Below, in pieces: positions 1-7,983 of a stretch of 10,931 nucleotides of DNA. The notes below the pieces were generated by a model. That model did no database searches, was not told the DNA's origin, and worked only from the letters and a program-made list of their open reading frames with translations. Made by a program: the position numbers and the translations under genes. How positions within the stretch are numbered: position 1 is the first letter of the stretch; every line of letters begins with the position of its first letter. Source of the stretch: CAYOHY01 sp964403885 (GTDB lineage Bacteria; Actinomycetota; Coriobacteriia; Anaerosomatales; PHET01); contig CAYOHY010000055.1 of NCBI GenBank assembly GCA_964403885.1, positions 1-10,931 on the forward strand, given 5' to 3'.

Positions 1-17
1 GACCTGCGAAGTATTCG

Positions 18-94
18 TGGCGGGAGTAACGGGGCTCGAACCCGCGACCTCTGGCTTGACAGGCCAGCGCTCTAACCAACTGAGCTATACCCCC
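18..94 (-). tRNA. tRNA-Asp (anticodon GTC)
   Basis: Read on the minus strand, this folds as a complete cloverleaf. The acceptor stem GGGGGTA pairs with TACTCCC (one G-T wobble), the discriminator is G and CCA is encoded. The D-arm is GCTC/GAGC. The anticodon arm is CTGGC-CTGTCAA-GCCAG, giving anticodon GTC, which decodes aspartate. The T-arm loop is TTCGAGC on a five-pair stem. The G discriminator is what aspartate tRNAs normally carry. A good promoter lies about 40 nt upstream. Confidence 0.97.
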
Positions 95-130
95 GCGTGG
101 GGCGTCTGCCCGAAGCAGACAGCGAACGGG

Positions 131-159
131 ATTCTACCTGCCTTCTTGGTGCTTGTCTA
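131..159 (-). promoter_or_regulatory. sigma-A type promoter for tRNA-Asp
   Basis: On the minus strand a -35 box TAGACA (159-154) and a -10 box TAGAAT (136-131) are separated by exactly 17 nt. Each box is one base from consensus. Transcription would start near 124, giving a leader of about 30 nt before the tRNA 5' end at 94. That leader holds a 6-bp hairpin (104-109 with 115-120). Confidence 0.7.
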
Positions 160-190
160 TAGCCTCGTGAGGACTTTGTCGGGAGGCACT

Positions 191-241
191 GCGACCCCGT
201 TTCGGGTAACAATAATCTGGAAGCATCAACAAGGGGGTCGC
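191..241 (+). promoter_or_regulatory. possible SD-masking inverted repeat before the B12 protein gene
   Basis: GCGACCCC (191-198) is a perfect 8-nt complement of GGGGTCGC (234-241). The second arm contains the purine-rich ribosome-binding stretch and ends one base before the ATG at 242. A competing small hairpin, CCCG/CGGG at 196-199 and 203-206, would use the first arm and free the ribosome site. The pairing is visible. A regulatory role is inference, and it needs a transcript that starts upstream of 191. Confidence 0.4.
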
Positions 242-895
242 ATGTCCATTCCAGCCGCGGAGACGCTCCGCGCCAAGCTCGACCAACGCCTCGCCACCCA
301 CGACCGCACCGGCGCCTTGTCAGACGCCGTCGAGGCGATCGAGAGCGGCGAGCTCACCATCGAGCAACTCTACACCGGCGTGCTCACACCACTGCTCGTC
401 GACACCGGCGCCGGGTGGCAGGCCGGTACCACCCAGATCTGGCAGGAGCACTTCGCGACGTCGACCGTGCGCACCATCGTCGAGGCACTCAACCTGCACG
501 TGGCCAAGGCGGCTCAGGCGGTGCCGCGCACCGGCTCTGTAGCCGTGCTCGCGTGCCCGCCCGAGGAGTCTCACGACCTTGGCCTGCGCATGCTGGCGGA
601 CCGCATGACGCTGCGAGGCTGGACCACCTACTTCCTGGGCGCCGACACCCCGGTCGATCAGATCGTGCACGCCGCGCGCGAGCTCGACGCGAACCTCGTG
701 GTCATGTCGGCCGCGACGCACTACAACCGCGTGCTGCTTCGCCAATTCGTCGACCAGCTCAAGAGCGCCCTGCCTGGTGTTCGGATCGGAGTGGGCGGTC
801 CCGCGTTCGCGCTCGACCGGCACTGGCCCGCCGATGAGCTGCTGAGCGAAGCCGAGCTGGGCCTTGGGCCCGGCGTCGAGCTGACGGGAGAGTGA
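242..895 (+). CDS. stand-alone cobalamin (B12)-binding protein, CarH/AerR photosensor-like
   Basis: The 217-residue protein has a helical B12-binding cap (about residues 20-95) followed by a Rossmann-like cobalamin domain (about 98-205). W59-x9-E69-H70 matches the W-x9-EH motif of CarH-type photoreceptors, which packs on the adenosyl side of coenzyme B12. E109-x-H111-x2-G114 is the ExHxxG motif whose His ligates cobalt from below. A later FLGADTP segment and a GVGG loop complete the fold. There is no MerR or other DNA-binding domain, so it resembles stand-alone AerR-like regulators more than CarH. Residue 60, next to the Trp, is Gln rather than the His that forms the light-state ligand in Thermus CarH. 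The start is the ATG at 242, after an AGGGGG ribosome site. Longer in-frame versions run back through tRNA-Asp and are not credible. The stop lies 3 nt before the permease start, implying co-transcription and perhaps a regulatory link to the transporter. B12 binding is well supported; light sensing is inferred. Confidence 0.88.
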   Translation: MSIPAAETLRAKLDQRLATHDRTGALSDAVEAIESGELTIEQLYTGVLTPLLVDTGAGWQAGTTQIWQEHFATSTVRTIVEALNLHVAKAAQAVPRTGSVAVLACPPEESHDLGLRMLADRMTLRGWTTYFLGADTPVDQIVHAARELDANLVVMSAATHYNRVLLRQFVDQLKSALPGVRIGVGGPAFALDRHWPADELLSEAELGLGPGVELTGE

Positions 896-898
896 CCC

Positions 899-2038
899 AT
901 GCTCTCCCTGCGCATCGCATGGCGCTTCCTGCGCTCCGCGCCCGTCCAGACCGCGCTGATCGCCGGCGGCATCGCCGTGGGTATCTCGGCGCAGATCTTC
1001 GTGGGCTCGCTCATCCAATCGCTGCAAGGCTCGCTCGTCGACCAGACGATCGGCTCGGCGCCTCAGGTCACCATCAGCGCCCTCAAGGAGGGCGACCCCG
1101 TGCGCTACACCGACAAGATGCGCACCGTCATCACCTCGGATCCCCGGGTCAAGCCGGGAACGGTGGTACCCGTGCGCTTCGCCACGTCGCTGTTCACCGA
1201 TGGGTCGGACTCGGCGGGCCTCAGCCTCATCGGCGGTGACCTGAACGAGCTCGACGGGATCTACCGGATCTCAGGGCGTACGATCAGCGGAACGCCGTCG
1301 CTTCGCACGAGCGAGATCATGCTGGGCAAAGACTTCGCCGAGAAGTTCAGCCTCTCCCCCGGTGACTCGGTCGCCCTTGTGCTGCAGGGCGGCAAGCGCG
1401 CGACCTTCACCGTCGCCGGCGTGTTCGACCTGGGCAGCGCGGCGTTCAACGAGCGGCAGGCGTTCGTGAACGGCAGCGTGGTGCAGTCGCTTCTGGGCTG
1501 GGGTGGCGACGAGTACTCGGCCGTCCAGTCACAGCTCAACGAACCCTTCAAGTCGGCCGAGGTCGCCGCTGACTGGCGACGGCAGCTCCCCGGAGTCGAC
1601 GTCACTGAATGGCAGGCCCAAAACGCGGACCTGCTCGTCGCGCTCCAGAGCCAAGGCTCATCGAGCTACCTGATCCAGACGTTCGTCTTGCTCGCTGTGG
1701 CGCTGGGCATCGCTTCGACGCTCGCGATCAGCGCGGTACAGAAGACGCGGCAGATCGGCATCCTCAAGGCGATGGGCATGCGTGATGGCGCGAGCGGCCT
1801 CATCTTCTTCTACGAGGCGCTCATCGTGGGCGGGCTGGGGTCGCTGTCCGGCGTCGTGCTGGGCGCACTGTTCATCTGGGGCTTCTCGTTCGTGCCCGTC
1901 ACCTTCGCGGTGAAGATGAACCCCGGCTTCGTGGCGCTGTCCGCGAGCATCGGCATCGCAGTGGCGCTCGCGTCGTCGATCATCCCCATACGCAAGACGA
2001 GCAAGCTCGACCCCATCGAGGTGATCCAGAATGGCTGA
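899..2038 (+). CDS. FtsX-type ABC transporter permease (LolC/E-MacB superfamily)
   Basis: This 379-residue membrane protein has the classic FtsX-family layout. One N-terminal helix (about 17-40) is followed by a large extracytoplasmic domain (about 45-250) and three C-terminal helices (about 258-279, 303-328 and 343-363). The cytoplasmic loop QKTRQIGILKAMGM (281-294) is the conserved coupling segment that meets the ATPase. The protein ends in DPIEVI, typical of the family. Such permeases work by mechanotransmission, moving lipoproteins, peptides or drugs from the outer leaflet or periplasmic side. A preceding GGGAGAG ribosome site lies in the tail of the B12 gene. Its 3' end overlaps the ATPase start by 8 nt (ATGGCTGA), so the two should be translated together. 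The substrate cannot be read from the sequence, and Lol naming reflects fold only, since an outer membrane is not evident here. Confidence 0.9.
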   Translation: MLSLRIAWRFLRSAPVQTALIAGGIAVGISAQIFVGSLIQSLQGSLVDQTIGSAPQVTISALKEGDPVRYTDKMRTVITSDPRVKPGTVVPVRFATSLFTDGSDSAGLSLIGGDLNELDGIYRISGRTISGTPSLRTSEIMLGKDFAEKFSLSPGDSVALVLQGGKRATFTVAGVFDLGSAAFNERQAFVNGSVVQSLLGWGGDEYSAVQSQLNEPFKSAEVAADWRRQLPGVDVTEWQAQNADLLVALQSQGSSSYLIQTFVLLAVALGIASTLAISAVQKTRQIGILKAMGMRDGASGLIFFYEALIVGGLGSLSGVVLGALFIWGFSFVPVTFAVKMNPGFVALSASIGIAVALASSIIPIRKTSKLDPIEVIQNG

Positions 2039-2735
2039 GCCGCTTCTCGTCGCCGAGTCGCTCGACAAGGTCTACGGCACCGGCGAGGCCGCGACGCACG
2101 CTCTGCGAGGGGTGAGCTTCACCCTCGAAGAGGCCGAGTTCGCCGCGATCATCGGCCAGTCGGGGTCGGGTAAGTCGACGCTGCTCAACCTTGTCGGCCT
2201 GCTCGACACTCCCACGGCCGGCACGATCAGCCTGCGCGGGAACCACATCACCACGCTCGCCAAGCCGCAGCGTGCCGCCCTGCGCGCCGACCTCATCGGC
2301 TTCGTGTTCCAGTTCCACTACCTGCTGCCGGAGTTCTCGGTGTATGAGAACGTCGCGATGCCGGCGCTCATCGCCAAGACGCTGTCCACCGCAGAGATCC
2401 GCAGCCGAGCCACGCAGACACTCGAGCTGCTGGGACTCGAAGGGCTCGAGGAGAAGAACGCCAACCAGCTCTCGGGCGGCCAGAAGCAGCGTGTCGCCAT
2501 CGCGCGCGCACTCATGAACCGCCCCGCGCTGCTGCTCGCCGACGAACCCACCGGCAACCTCGACACCGTGAACACGAACCTCGTCTACGACCTGTTCCGC
2601 ACCATCAACGCCGAGACCGGCACCGCGTTCATGATCGTCACGCACGACCGCGGGGTGGCGCAGCGCACCGACCGCATCCTCGAGGTCTCGGACGGGTCAC
2701 TCGTCCAAGACATGCGCAACACCTACAGCCGGTAG
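2031..2735 (+). CDS. ABC transporter ATP-binding protein, LolD/MacB-type
   Basis: The 234-residue nucleotide-binding subunit partners the FtsX-type permease just upstream. All ATPase motifs are present: Walker A GQSGSGKST (42-50), Q-loop Gln94, signature LSGGQKQ (147-153), Walker B ending D171-E172, D-loop from about 176 and H-loop His205. The DEPTGNLD string (171-178) is typical of the LolD/MacB/FtsE class. Length matches this class, and there is no fused membrane domain. The ATG overlaps the permease stop. The gene ends the plus-strand operon, 17 nt before a strong hairpin terminator. It would hydrolyse ATP on the cytoplasmic face to drive the permease. The specific cargo is unknown. Confidence 0.93.
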   Translation: MAEPLLVAESLDKVYGTGEAATHALRGVSFTLEEAEFAAIIGQSGSGKSTLLNLVGLLDTPTAGTISLRGNHITTLAKPQRAALRADLIGFVFQFHYLLPEFSVYENVAMPALIAKTLSTAEIRSRATQTLELLGLEGLEEKNANQLSGGQKQRVAIARALMNRPALLLADEPTGNLDTVNTNLVYDLFRTINAETGTAFMIVTHDRGVAQRTDRILEVSDGSLVQDMRNTYSR

Positions 2736-2752
2736 CACCCCCGACACACAAA

Positions 2753-2786
2753 ACGGCCCGGGCCTGCGATCGCGGACCCGGGCCGT
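2753..2786. terminator. bidirectional intrinsic terminator between convergent ABC operons
   Basis: ACGGCCCGGG (2753-2762) pairs perfectly with CCCGGGCCGT (2777-2786) around a 14-nt loop that itself contains the palindrome GCGATCGC. On the minus strand the stem is followed by TTTTGTGTGT, so termination should be stronger for the leftward HdeD operon. It lies 17 nt past the plus-strand ATPase stop and 21 nt past the HdeD stop. Confidence 0.88.
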
Positions 2787-2807
2787 CGTGACTCTCAGGT
2801 GTCTCGC

Positions 2808-3371
2808 CTAGACGGCGGGGACCATCATGTCCTTCTTCTCGCGGCCGCGAACCACGAACGCCATGATGAAGGCCACGACACCGCCGATGAGGGCGATCCA
2901 GCCAAACACGAGCGGCGCGATGAGCGTCGCAACGCCCAGGTTCGCGAGCAGCAACGCCGAGATCACGATGTCGAGCGCGCCCAGAAGGCCCATTCCCCAG
3001 CCGCCGCCCTTGAAGGCGCCGAAGACGGCCATGCCGCCGCGGATGAGGCCGGTGACCGCCAGGAACAGGATGTAGACGCTGACCGCGACGGCGGCGCCCA
3101 TGATCGGCGCGCCCACGATGAACAGGCCGGCCAGGATGCTCACGATCCCCGAGAACACCTTGAGGCCCCACATGGTGCGGTCGTTGACCAGCGAGATGAT
3201 GCCGATGGCGCCACCGATGATCCAGAACCAGGCGAGCACCTGGACCAGGACGAGCGTGGTGACGACCGGCGACGAGACAAGCAGGAAGCCGATGATGATC
3301 GCGATGATCCCCTGGATCAACAGCAGCACCCAAGTGGACGGCGCCTTGGCGGCAACGGACGTATCGCTCAT
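2808..3371 (-). CDS. HdeD family (DUF308) integral membrane protein
   Basis: This 187-residue protein is almost wholly hydrophobic and shows about six membrane helices in three similar pairs, the pattern of the HdeD/DUF308 family. Characteristic features are the early run of Ile and Gly in helix 1 and the WGLKVFSGIVSILAG segment in the middle. A short charged tail, RGREKKD, follows the last helix. In E. coli, HdeD is an acid-stress membrane protein; in other bacteria the molecular function is unknown. The ATG at 3371 has a GAGGGGG ribosome site 6-7 nt upstream and is preferred over an upstream in-frame start at 3398 that lacks one. It lies 50 nt downstream of the MacB-type ATPase on the same strand, so co-transcription is likely but not proven. 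Confidence 0.87.
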   Translation of the reverse strand: MSDTSVAAKAPSTWVLLLIQGIIAIIIGFLLVSSPVVTTLVLVQVLAWFWIIGGAIGIISLVNDRTMWGLKVFSGIVSILAGLFIVGAPIMGAAVAVSVYILFLAVTGLIRGGMAVFGAFKGGGWGMGLLGALDIVISALLLANLGVATLIAPLVFGWIALIGGVVAFIMAFVVRGREKKDMMVPAV

Positions 3372-3421
3372 GTGAGTCCCCCTCTGTGGTCGGAACAACC
3401 CTACTGGGTGATTCTTCCCCG

Positions 3422-4193
3422 TTAGGAGACTATTTCCTGCGGCCCGGTACCGTCACCGTCGTCGACCACCACGCCGTCGCGCATCCGGATGGTCCGGTCG
3501 CACGCGGCGGCGACCTCGGGGTTGTGGGTCACGATGAGGAAGGTGGTGCCGCGCTCACGGTTGACCGTGCGCATCATCTGCACGATCTCCTCACTCGTCG
3601 CGGTATCGAGATCACCGGTGGGTTCGTCGCCCATCACGATGCCGGGATCGTTCACGAGCGACCGCGCGATCGCAACACGCTGCTGCTGCCCGCCGGACAG
3701 CTCGCTGGGCGAGTGCTTCATGCGGTCACCCAGTCCCACCAGCTCGAGCAGCTCCCGGCCTCGACGAAGCGCCTCTGCGCGATGGTGACCCGCGTACTCG
3801 GCGGCCAACGCCACGTTCTCCTCGGCGGAGAGGGTGGGGATGAGGTTGAAGCCCTGGAAGATGAAGCCCAGCTCGCGTCGGCGGATGTGCACGAGCTCGG
3901 CGGCGGACAGCCCGTCCACGCGGCGGCCGTTGAGCCACACCTCGCCACCCCCGGCCACGTCGAGGCAGCCGGCGATGTGCATGAACGTCGACTTGCCGGA
4001 CCCCGACGGCCCCATGATCGCGGCCATCTCGCCGCGTCGGATGTCGAGGGTGGCGCCGCGCAGGGCATCGACGAAGTTGGTCTTGCCCAACTTGTAGCGC
4101 TTGGTGAGGTCGCGCGCCTGGATGATGTAGGGGCTGCCCTCGCCCTCGTGCGGTGTGCCGCCAAACAGCGCCACAGCGGCGGCGTCGGTTCGC

Positions 4194-4201
<8 letters not shown>
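3422..4201 (-). CDS. ABC transporter ATP-binding protein, MacB-type
   Basis: This 259-residue ATPase carries a 24-residue hydrophilic N-terminal extension before the ABC domain. Walker A is GPSGSGKST (64-72), the Q-loop is Gln116 within FQGFNLIPTLSAEENV, the signature is LSGGQQQR (168-175), Walker B ends D192-E193, and the H-loop is His226. The D-loop reads GDLD where GNLD is more usual for MacB/LolD proteins, a mild variation. The chosen ATG at 4201 overlaps the permease stop (ATGAGTGA), as expected for coupled translation. A longer in-frame start at 4237 would lie deeper in the permease gene and is less likely. It should energise the permease encoded immediately upstream. Confidence 0.92.
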
Positions 4202-5357
<1,156 letters not shown>

Positions 5358-5447
5358 GAATGAGCCCCCTCAGGCACAAGTGACTCCATGATGATACCGC
5401 GAGAAGACGGGCATATTCGCTCCGCTGGCCCAAGTCGCCGCGACGCC

Positions 5448-5457
5448 AAAGGAGGTG
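5448..5457 (+). promoter_or_regulatory. strong Shine-Dalgarno that fixes the metallophosphoesterase start
   Basis: AAAGGAGGTG is a nearly full anti-16S complement, 8 nt before the in-frame GTG at 5466. It lies inside a longer open frame that begins at an ATG at 5388. That upstream ATG has no comparable ribosome site, so the GTG is taken as the true start. Confidence 0.8.
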
Positions 5458-5465
5458 CCGCTCCC

Positions 5466-6332
5466 GTGTCCCCCGCCGACGTGTCGACGGTCCTGCGCAT
5501 GATCGTGGTCACCGGCGCCGTGATCGCGGCGGTGGTACTCACGTGGGCGTTCATCGAGTCGCACCTGCTGCTCACCTCGCGCGCCATCGTCTCGAGCCCC
5601 GACATCCCCGCCGAGTTCGACGGCGCCCGCATCGCTTTTGTTGCCGACGTGCACGCGAGCGACGTGCTGGGCCGCAAGCGGGTCAAGCGCGTGGTCGACG
5701 AGCTCAACGCCCTCGACGCCGACCTCGTCATCTTGGGTGGCGACTACGTTGGCGGCCGCAACGGCAACGGCCCCGAGTACTTCTATCCCGAAGCCAAGCG
5801 CATCACCGCCCCACTGGGCGTGCTCGCCGTGTGGGGTAACCACGATGCGTGGGAGGACCTCGCCATCGCCGAGAAGGGCATGCGCGACGCCGGCATCACC
5901 GTCATCGACAACCAGACCGTGCGTGTCATGCGCGGCGGCAGCTTCATCCGCGTCACCGGCGTCGAGGACCTGTGGACCGGCAAGCCCGACGCCGTGTCCG
6001 CCGCCGAAGGTGTCCGCGCCGAGGACTTCACCGTGCTCGTGAGCCACAATCCCGACTACTTCGCCCAGGCGCTGCCCGCCACCAAGGGGGCGTTCGACCT
6101 CGCGCTCGCGGGGCACACCCACGGCGGGCAGGTGACCCTGTTCGGGCTGTGGGCGCCCATGGTGCCGTCGCAGTACGGGCAGCGCTACGTGGGCGGCTGG
6201 CTCGAGGAAGAAGGCGTGCCCATCCTCGTGAGCCGAGGCGTGGGCGTGGTCACGGCTCCCATCCGCTTCTGCGCGCCGCCGGAGATCCACCTCATCGAGC
6301 TGCGTCAGGGACCCGCCGGCGTGGCCCACTGA
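5466..6332 (+). CDS. membrane-anchored metallophosphoesterase, YkuE/YaeI-like
   Basis: This 288-residue protein has one N-terminal membrane helix (about 12-30) and a calcineurin-like phosphoesterase domain. The dinuclear-metal motifs appear in order: D61-x-H63, GGD (91-93), GNHD (124-127), SHNPD (193-197) and GHTHGGQ (216-222). The GNHD and GHTHGGQ forms with an N-terminal anchor match the YkuE/YaeI group, some members of which act on lipid-linked pyrophosphates at the membrane. The exact substrate is not readable here. The GTG start is set by an excellent SD. It is transcribed divergently from the MacB-type operon, with about 108 bp between starts. It ends 13 nt from the convergent DUF72 gene. 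Confidence 0.92.
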   Translation: MSPADVSTVLRMIVVTGAVIAAVVLTWAFIESHLLLTSRAIVSSPDIPAEFDGARIAFVADVHASDVLGRKRVKRVVDELNALDADLVILGGDYVGGRNGNGPEYFYPEAKRITAPLGVLAVWGNHDAWEDLAIAEKGMRDAGITVIDNQTVRVMRGGSFIRVTGVEDLWTGKPDAVSAAEGVRAEDFTVLVSHNPDYFAQALPATKGAFDLALAGHTHGGQVTLFGLWAPMVPSQYGQRYVGGWLEEEGVPILVSRGVGVVTAPIRFCAPPEIHLIELRQGPAGVAH

Positions 6333-6338
6333 GCCACG
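6320..6338. terminator. small hairpin at convergent gene ends (weak terminator candidate)
   Basis: CGTGGC (6320-6325) pairs with GCCACG (6333-6338) around a 7-nt loop containing the metallophosphoesterase stop codon. There is no T-tract. It sits exactly where two convergent genes meet, 13 nt apart, but the stem is short. Confidence 0.3.
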
Positions 6339-6345
6339 ACTTGAC

Positions 6346-7353
6346 TCAGAACAGCGTGTCCGAGCGCCAGTCGTCGCCGCCCGGCAGAGACTCGCACGAC
6401 TCGGGAGCGGGCTCTCCTGTCTCGGTGCCGCACTCGCGAGGGGCGACCAGGTCGCCCAGTATCTCGGCCATCTCACGCCCGTTGCGCGGTGCGTAGTCGT
6501 ACTTGCAGTTGTTGAACATCACCCAGGTGCGCTCGGTCTCATCGGCGAGCTGTTCGATGGGCTCACGCCACTCGGCGAGCTCATCGGGGGTGTAGAGGTA
6601 GTCGAACCGGTCGGCCGCCGAGGCGGTGCGGGCGTTCCACGTGCCGCGGTTCCTGCCATGGAACCTCACGTAGCCCCATGGTCCTGTCGCGGCGGTGACC
6701 GGCGGCATCGCCGTGCCCACCTGGGGCGCGTCCACGCTCACGAACCCGATGCCGCGCTCGGCGAGAAACTTCATCGCTCGGTGCAGGTTCGCCTCGTGCG
6801 CCCAGCTCGCATGGCGAAACTCCACGAGCATGGGCAGCGGGTGGAGCAGCTCGGCGTCGCGGTCGATGCGGGCGAGATTCGCTTCTCGAGTGTCGCGGTC
6901 CTTGGCGGTGAACCACGGCGGATACTGCATGAGCACGCCGCCCATCTTGCCCGCGTCGACCAGCGGCGCGATCGACTCGGCGAACAGCTCGAAGCTGCGC
7001 TCGACCATGCGGGGCTCGGCGTCGCGCACCCGCCCGCGAGGAGTGAGGGTGTAGTTGTAGCCGGCGTCCACCAGCTCCGGGTGCAGTGCCCGCTCATCCA
7101 CGTCGTGGCCGGTCATCATGCCAAAGGCCTTCACGTGGAAGACGAACCCCTCCGGCGTGCGCCGCGCCCAGTTCTGCGCGTACTCAGGCCGAGGAATCGC
7201 GTAGAACGCCGAGTCGACCTCCACCGTGTCGAAGCGCGCCGCGTAGTACCGCAGACGTTGCTCTGCCGAGCGGACCTCGTGCGGGTACCACCGCTCGATC
7301 ATGGTGCGGTCGGTCCAGCTGCAGGTGCCCACCACCACGTCACCCACGGTCAT
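6346..7353 (-). CDS. DUF72 (YecE-like) family protein
   Basis: The 335-residue protein opens with VVGTCSWTD and continues to RYYAARFDTVEVDSAFY, the signature start of DUF72 proteins. Those adopt a TIM-barrel-like fold, and their biochemical function remains undefined. Other family landmarks are GVLMQYPPWF, LVEFRHASW, YVRFHGRN and the MFNNCKYDYAPRNG segment near the end. A polar C-terminal tail of about 30 residues after the last landmark is probably variable. The ATG at 7353 has only a modest GGGCGG ribosome site very close to it, so the start is less certain than the fold. It stands alone on the minus strand, convergent with the metallophosphoesterase. The terminator of the next gene separates it from the Cys/Met-rich protein. 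Confidence 0.88.
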   Translation of the reverse strand: MTVGDVVVGTCSWTDRTMIERWYPHEVRSAEQRLRYYAARFDTVEVDSAFYAIPRPEYAQNWARRTPEGFVFHVKAFGMMTGHDVDERALHPELVDAGYNYTLTPRGRVRDAEPRMVERSFELFAESIAPLVDAGKMGGVLMQYPPWFTAKDRDTREANLARIDRDAELLHPLPMLVEFRHASWAHEANLHRAMKFLAERGIGFVSVDAPQVGTAMPPVTAATGPWGYVRFHGRNRGTWNARTASAADRFDYLYTPDELAEWREPIEQLADETERTWVMFNNCKYDYAPRNGREMAEILGDLVAPRECGTETGEPAPESCESLPGGDDWRSDTLF

Positions 7354-7410
7354 CCGCCCATCTGGTCGCAGAATCTTCCATGACCAGAAGATACCCGAGT
7401 AGCGGACATG

Positions 7411-7438
7411 CAGAAGGCCGCACGAATGCGGCCTTCTG
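7411..7438. terminator. 12-bp perfect hairpin terminator after the Cys/Met-rich protein gene
   Basis: CAGAAGGCCGCA (7411-7422) pairs perfectly with TGCGGCCTTCTG (7427-7438) around a 4-nt loop. It is 47 nt downstream of the minus-strand stop at 7486 and upstream of the DUF72 start, so it would separate the two. Neither side has a convincing T-run, so efficiency is uncertain. Confidence 0.65.
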
Positions 7439-7485
7439 GTACGCGCACGACCAACAGGAACGTAGGTCGCGTGATGTCAGGGGAA

Positions 7486-7842
7486 CTACTTGCCGGTGGC
7501 GGTGCCCATGTTGCACTGGCCCGACGACATGTCGCAGGTGCCCGAGGACATGTCGCACTGCCCGCTCGACATATCGCACGCGCCGGTGCCGGTGGCGGTC
7601 TGTGCCGCGGCAGCGGCAGCGGGGTCGCAGGAGCCATCGGGGCATCCGCCCTGCGGAGTGGCGGCCGGCGCGGCAGCCGGATCGCACGCGCCCTCGTTGG
7701 GGCAGCTTGAGCACTCGGCGGCCTTCACGCCGGGGATGGCGGCCTTGCCGGCGGGGTTCGCACCAGCCACACCAAGGCTACCCAGGACCACGCCTGCAAC
7801 GAGTGCGGCGACGATGATGGCGGCTACATTCTTGACACTCAC
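7486..7842 (-). CDS. small secreted Cys/Met-rich repeat protein, function unknown
   Basis: I do not recognise a family. The 118-residue product starts with a signal peptide or membrane anchor (residues 1-28, one Lys then a long Ala/Val/Leu run). The rest is low-complexity Ala/Gly with nine cysteines. A CSSC motif (44-47) is followed by two similar modules, CPNEGACDPAAA (47-58) and CPDGSCDPAAA (67-77). The C-terminal third holds a heptad, CDMSSG plus one residue, starting at Cys89, Cys96 and Cys103, then CNM at 110-112. The four C-x-M triplets suggest soft-metal (for example copper) binding or disulfide cross-linking; both are inference. The start is a GTG at 7842 with GGAGG 7 nt upstream. It has its own promoter and a downstream hairpin, so it is probably a single-gene unit. 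Confidence 0.8.
   Translation of the reverse strand: MSVKNVAAIIVAALVAGVVLGSLGVAGANPAGKAAIPGVKAAECSSCPNEGACDPAAAPAATPQGGCPDGSCDPAAAAAAQTATGTGACDMSSGQCDMSSGTCDMSSGQCNMGTATGK
7513..7575. repeat. three tandem 21-bp repeats in the Cys/Met-rich gene
   Basis: Three imperfect 21-bp units (7513-7533, 7534-7554 and 7555-7575) encode the CDMSSGx heptads on the minus strand. Each has the shape GCA-n-GCCCG-n-GACAT(G/A)TC. Exact in-frame unit length suggests expansion by slippage or unequal recombination under coding constraint. Confidence 0.9.
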
Positions 7843-7902
7843 GTGAGACCTCCATGGGCAGCGGGCGGGCGCACAGCGCCGTTCCAGCGTGACTTCGTGC
7901 CC

Positions 7903-7931
7903 AGCGTAACGAGTCAGGGGACCGATGTCAT
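7903..7931 (-). promoter_or_regulatory. promoter of the Cys/Met-rich protein gene
   Basis: On the minus strand a -35 box ATGACA (7931-7926) and a -10 box TACGCT (7908-7903, TAnnnT type) are 17 nt apart. The predicted start near 7896 gives an approximately 54-nt leader with GGAGG before the GTG at 7842. A terminator hairpin lies immediately upstream and would insulate this promoter. Confidence 0.55.
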
Positions 7932-7941
7932 TCGAAGAAAA

Positions 7942-7983
7942 TGTGAACGGCCGCCCGGTCTGCCATCCGGACGGCCGTTCACA
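7942..7983 (-). terminator. strong orphan intrinsic terminator, minus-strand polarity
   Basis: A 17-nt arm (7942-7958) pairs with 7967-7983 at 16 of 17 positions around an 8-nt loop. On the minus strand the stem is followed by TTTTCTTC, a proper U-tract; the plus side has none. No minus-strand coding gene lies upstream, since 8161-8817 codes on plus. The transcript it ends is therefore not accounted for. Confidence 0.8.

Noticed and set aside
17..241. In-frame N-terminal extension of the B12 protein
   Set aside because: It translates the antisense of tRNA-Asp and the tRNA promoter region; the ATG at 242 has its own ribosome site and begins the recognisable protein.
5391..5396. TATCAT -10-like box on the minus strand before the MacB-type operon
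   Set aside because: No -35 element is visible at 16-18 nt, so the promoter is not called.
5388..5465. Upstream ATG start for the metallophosphoesterase
   Set aside because: The GTG at 5466 has a near-perfect SD and places the membrane anchor at the N-terminus; the upstream ATG has none.
7513..7575. Tandem 21-bp repeats as a possible CRISPR array
   Set aside because: The units abut without spacers and stay in frame as CDMSSG heptads within a coding gene.
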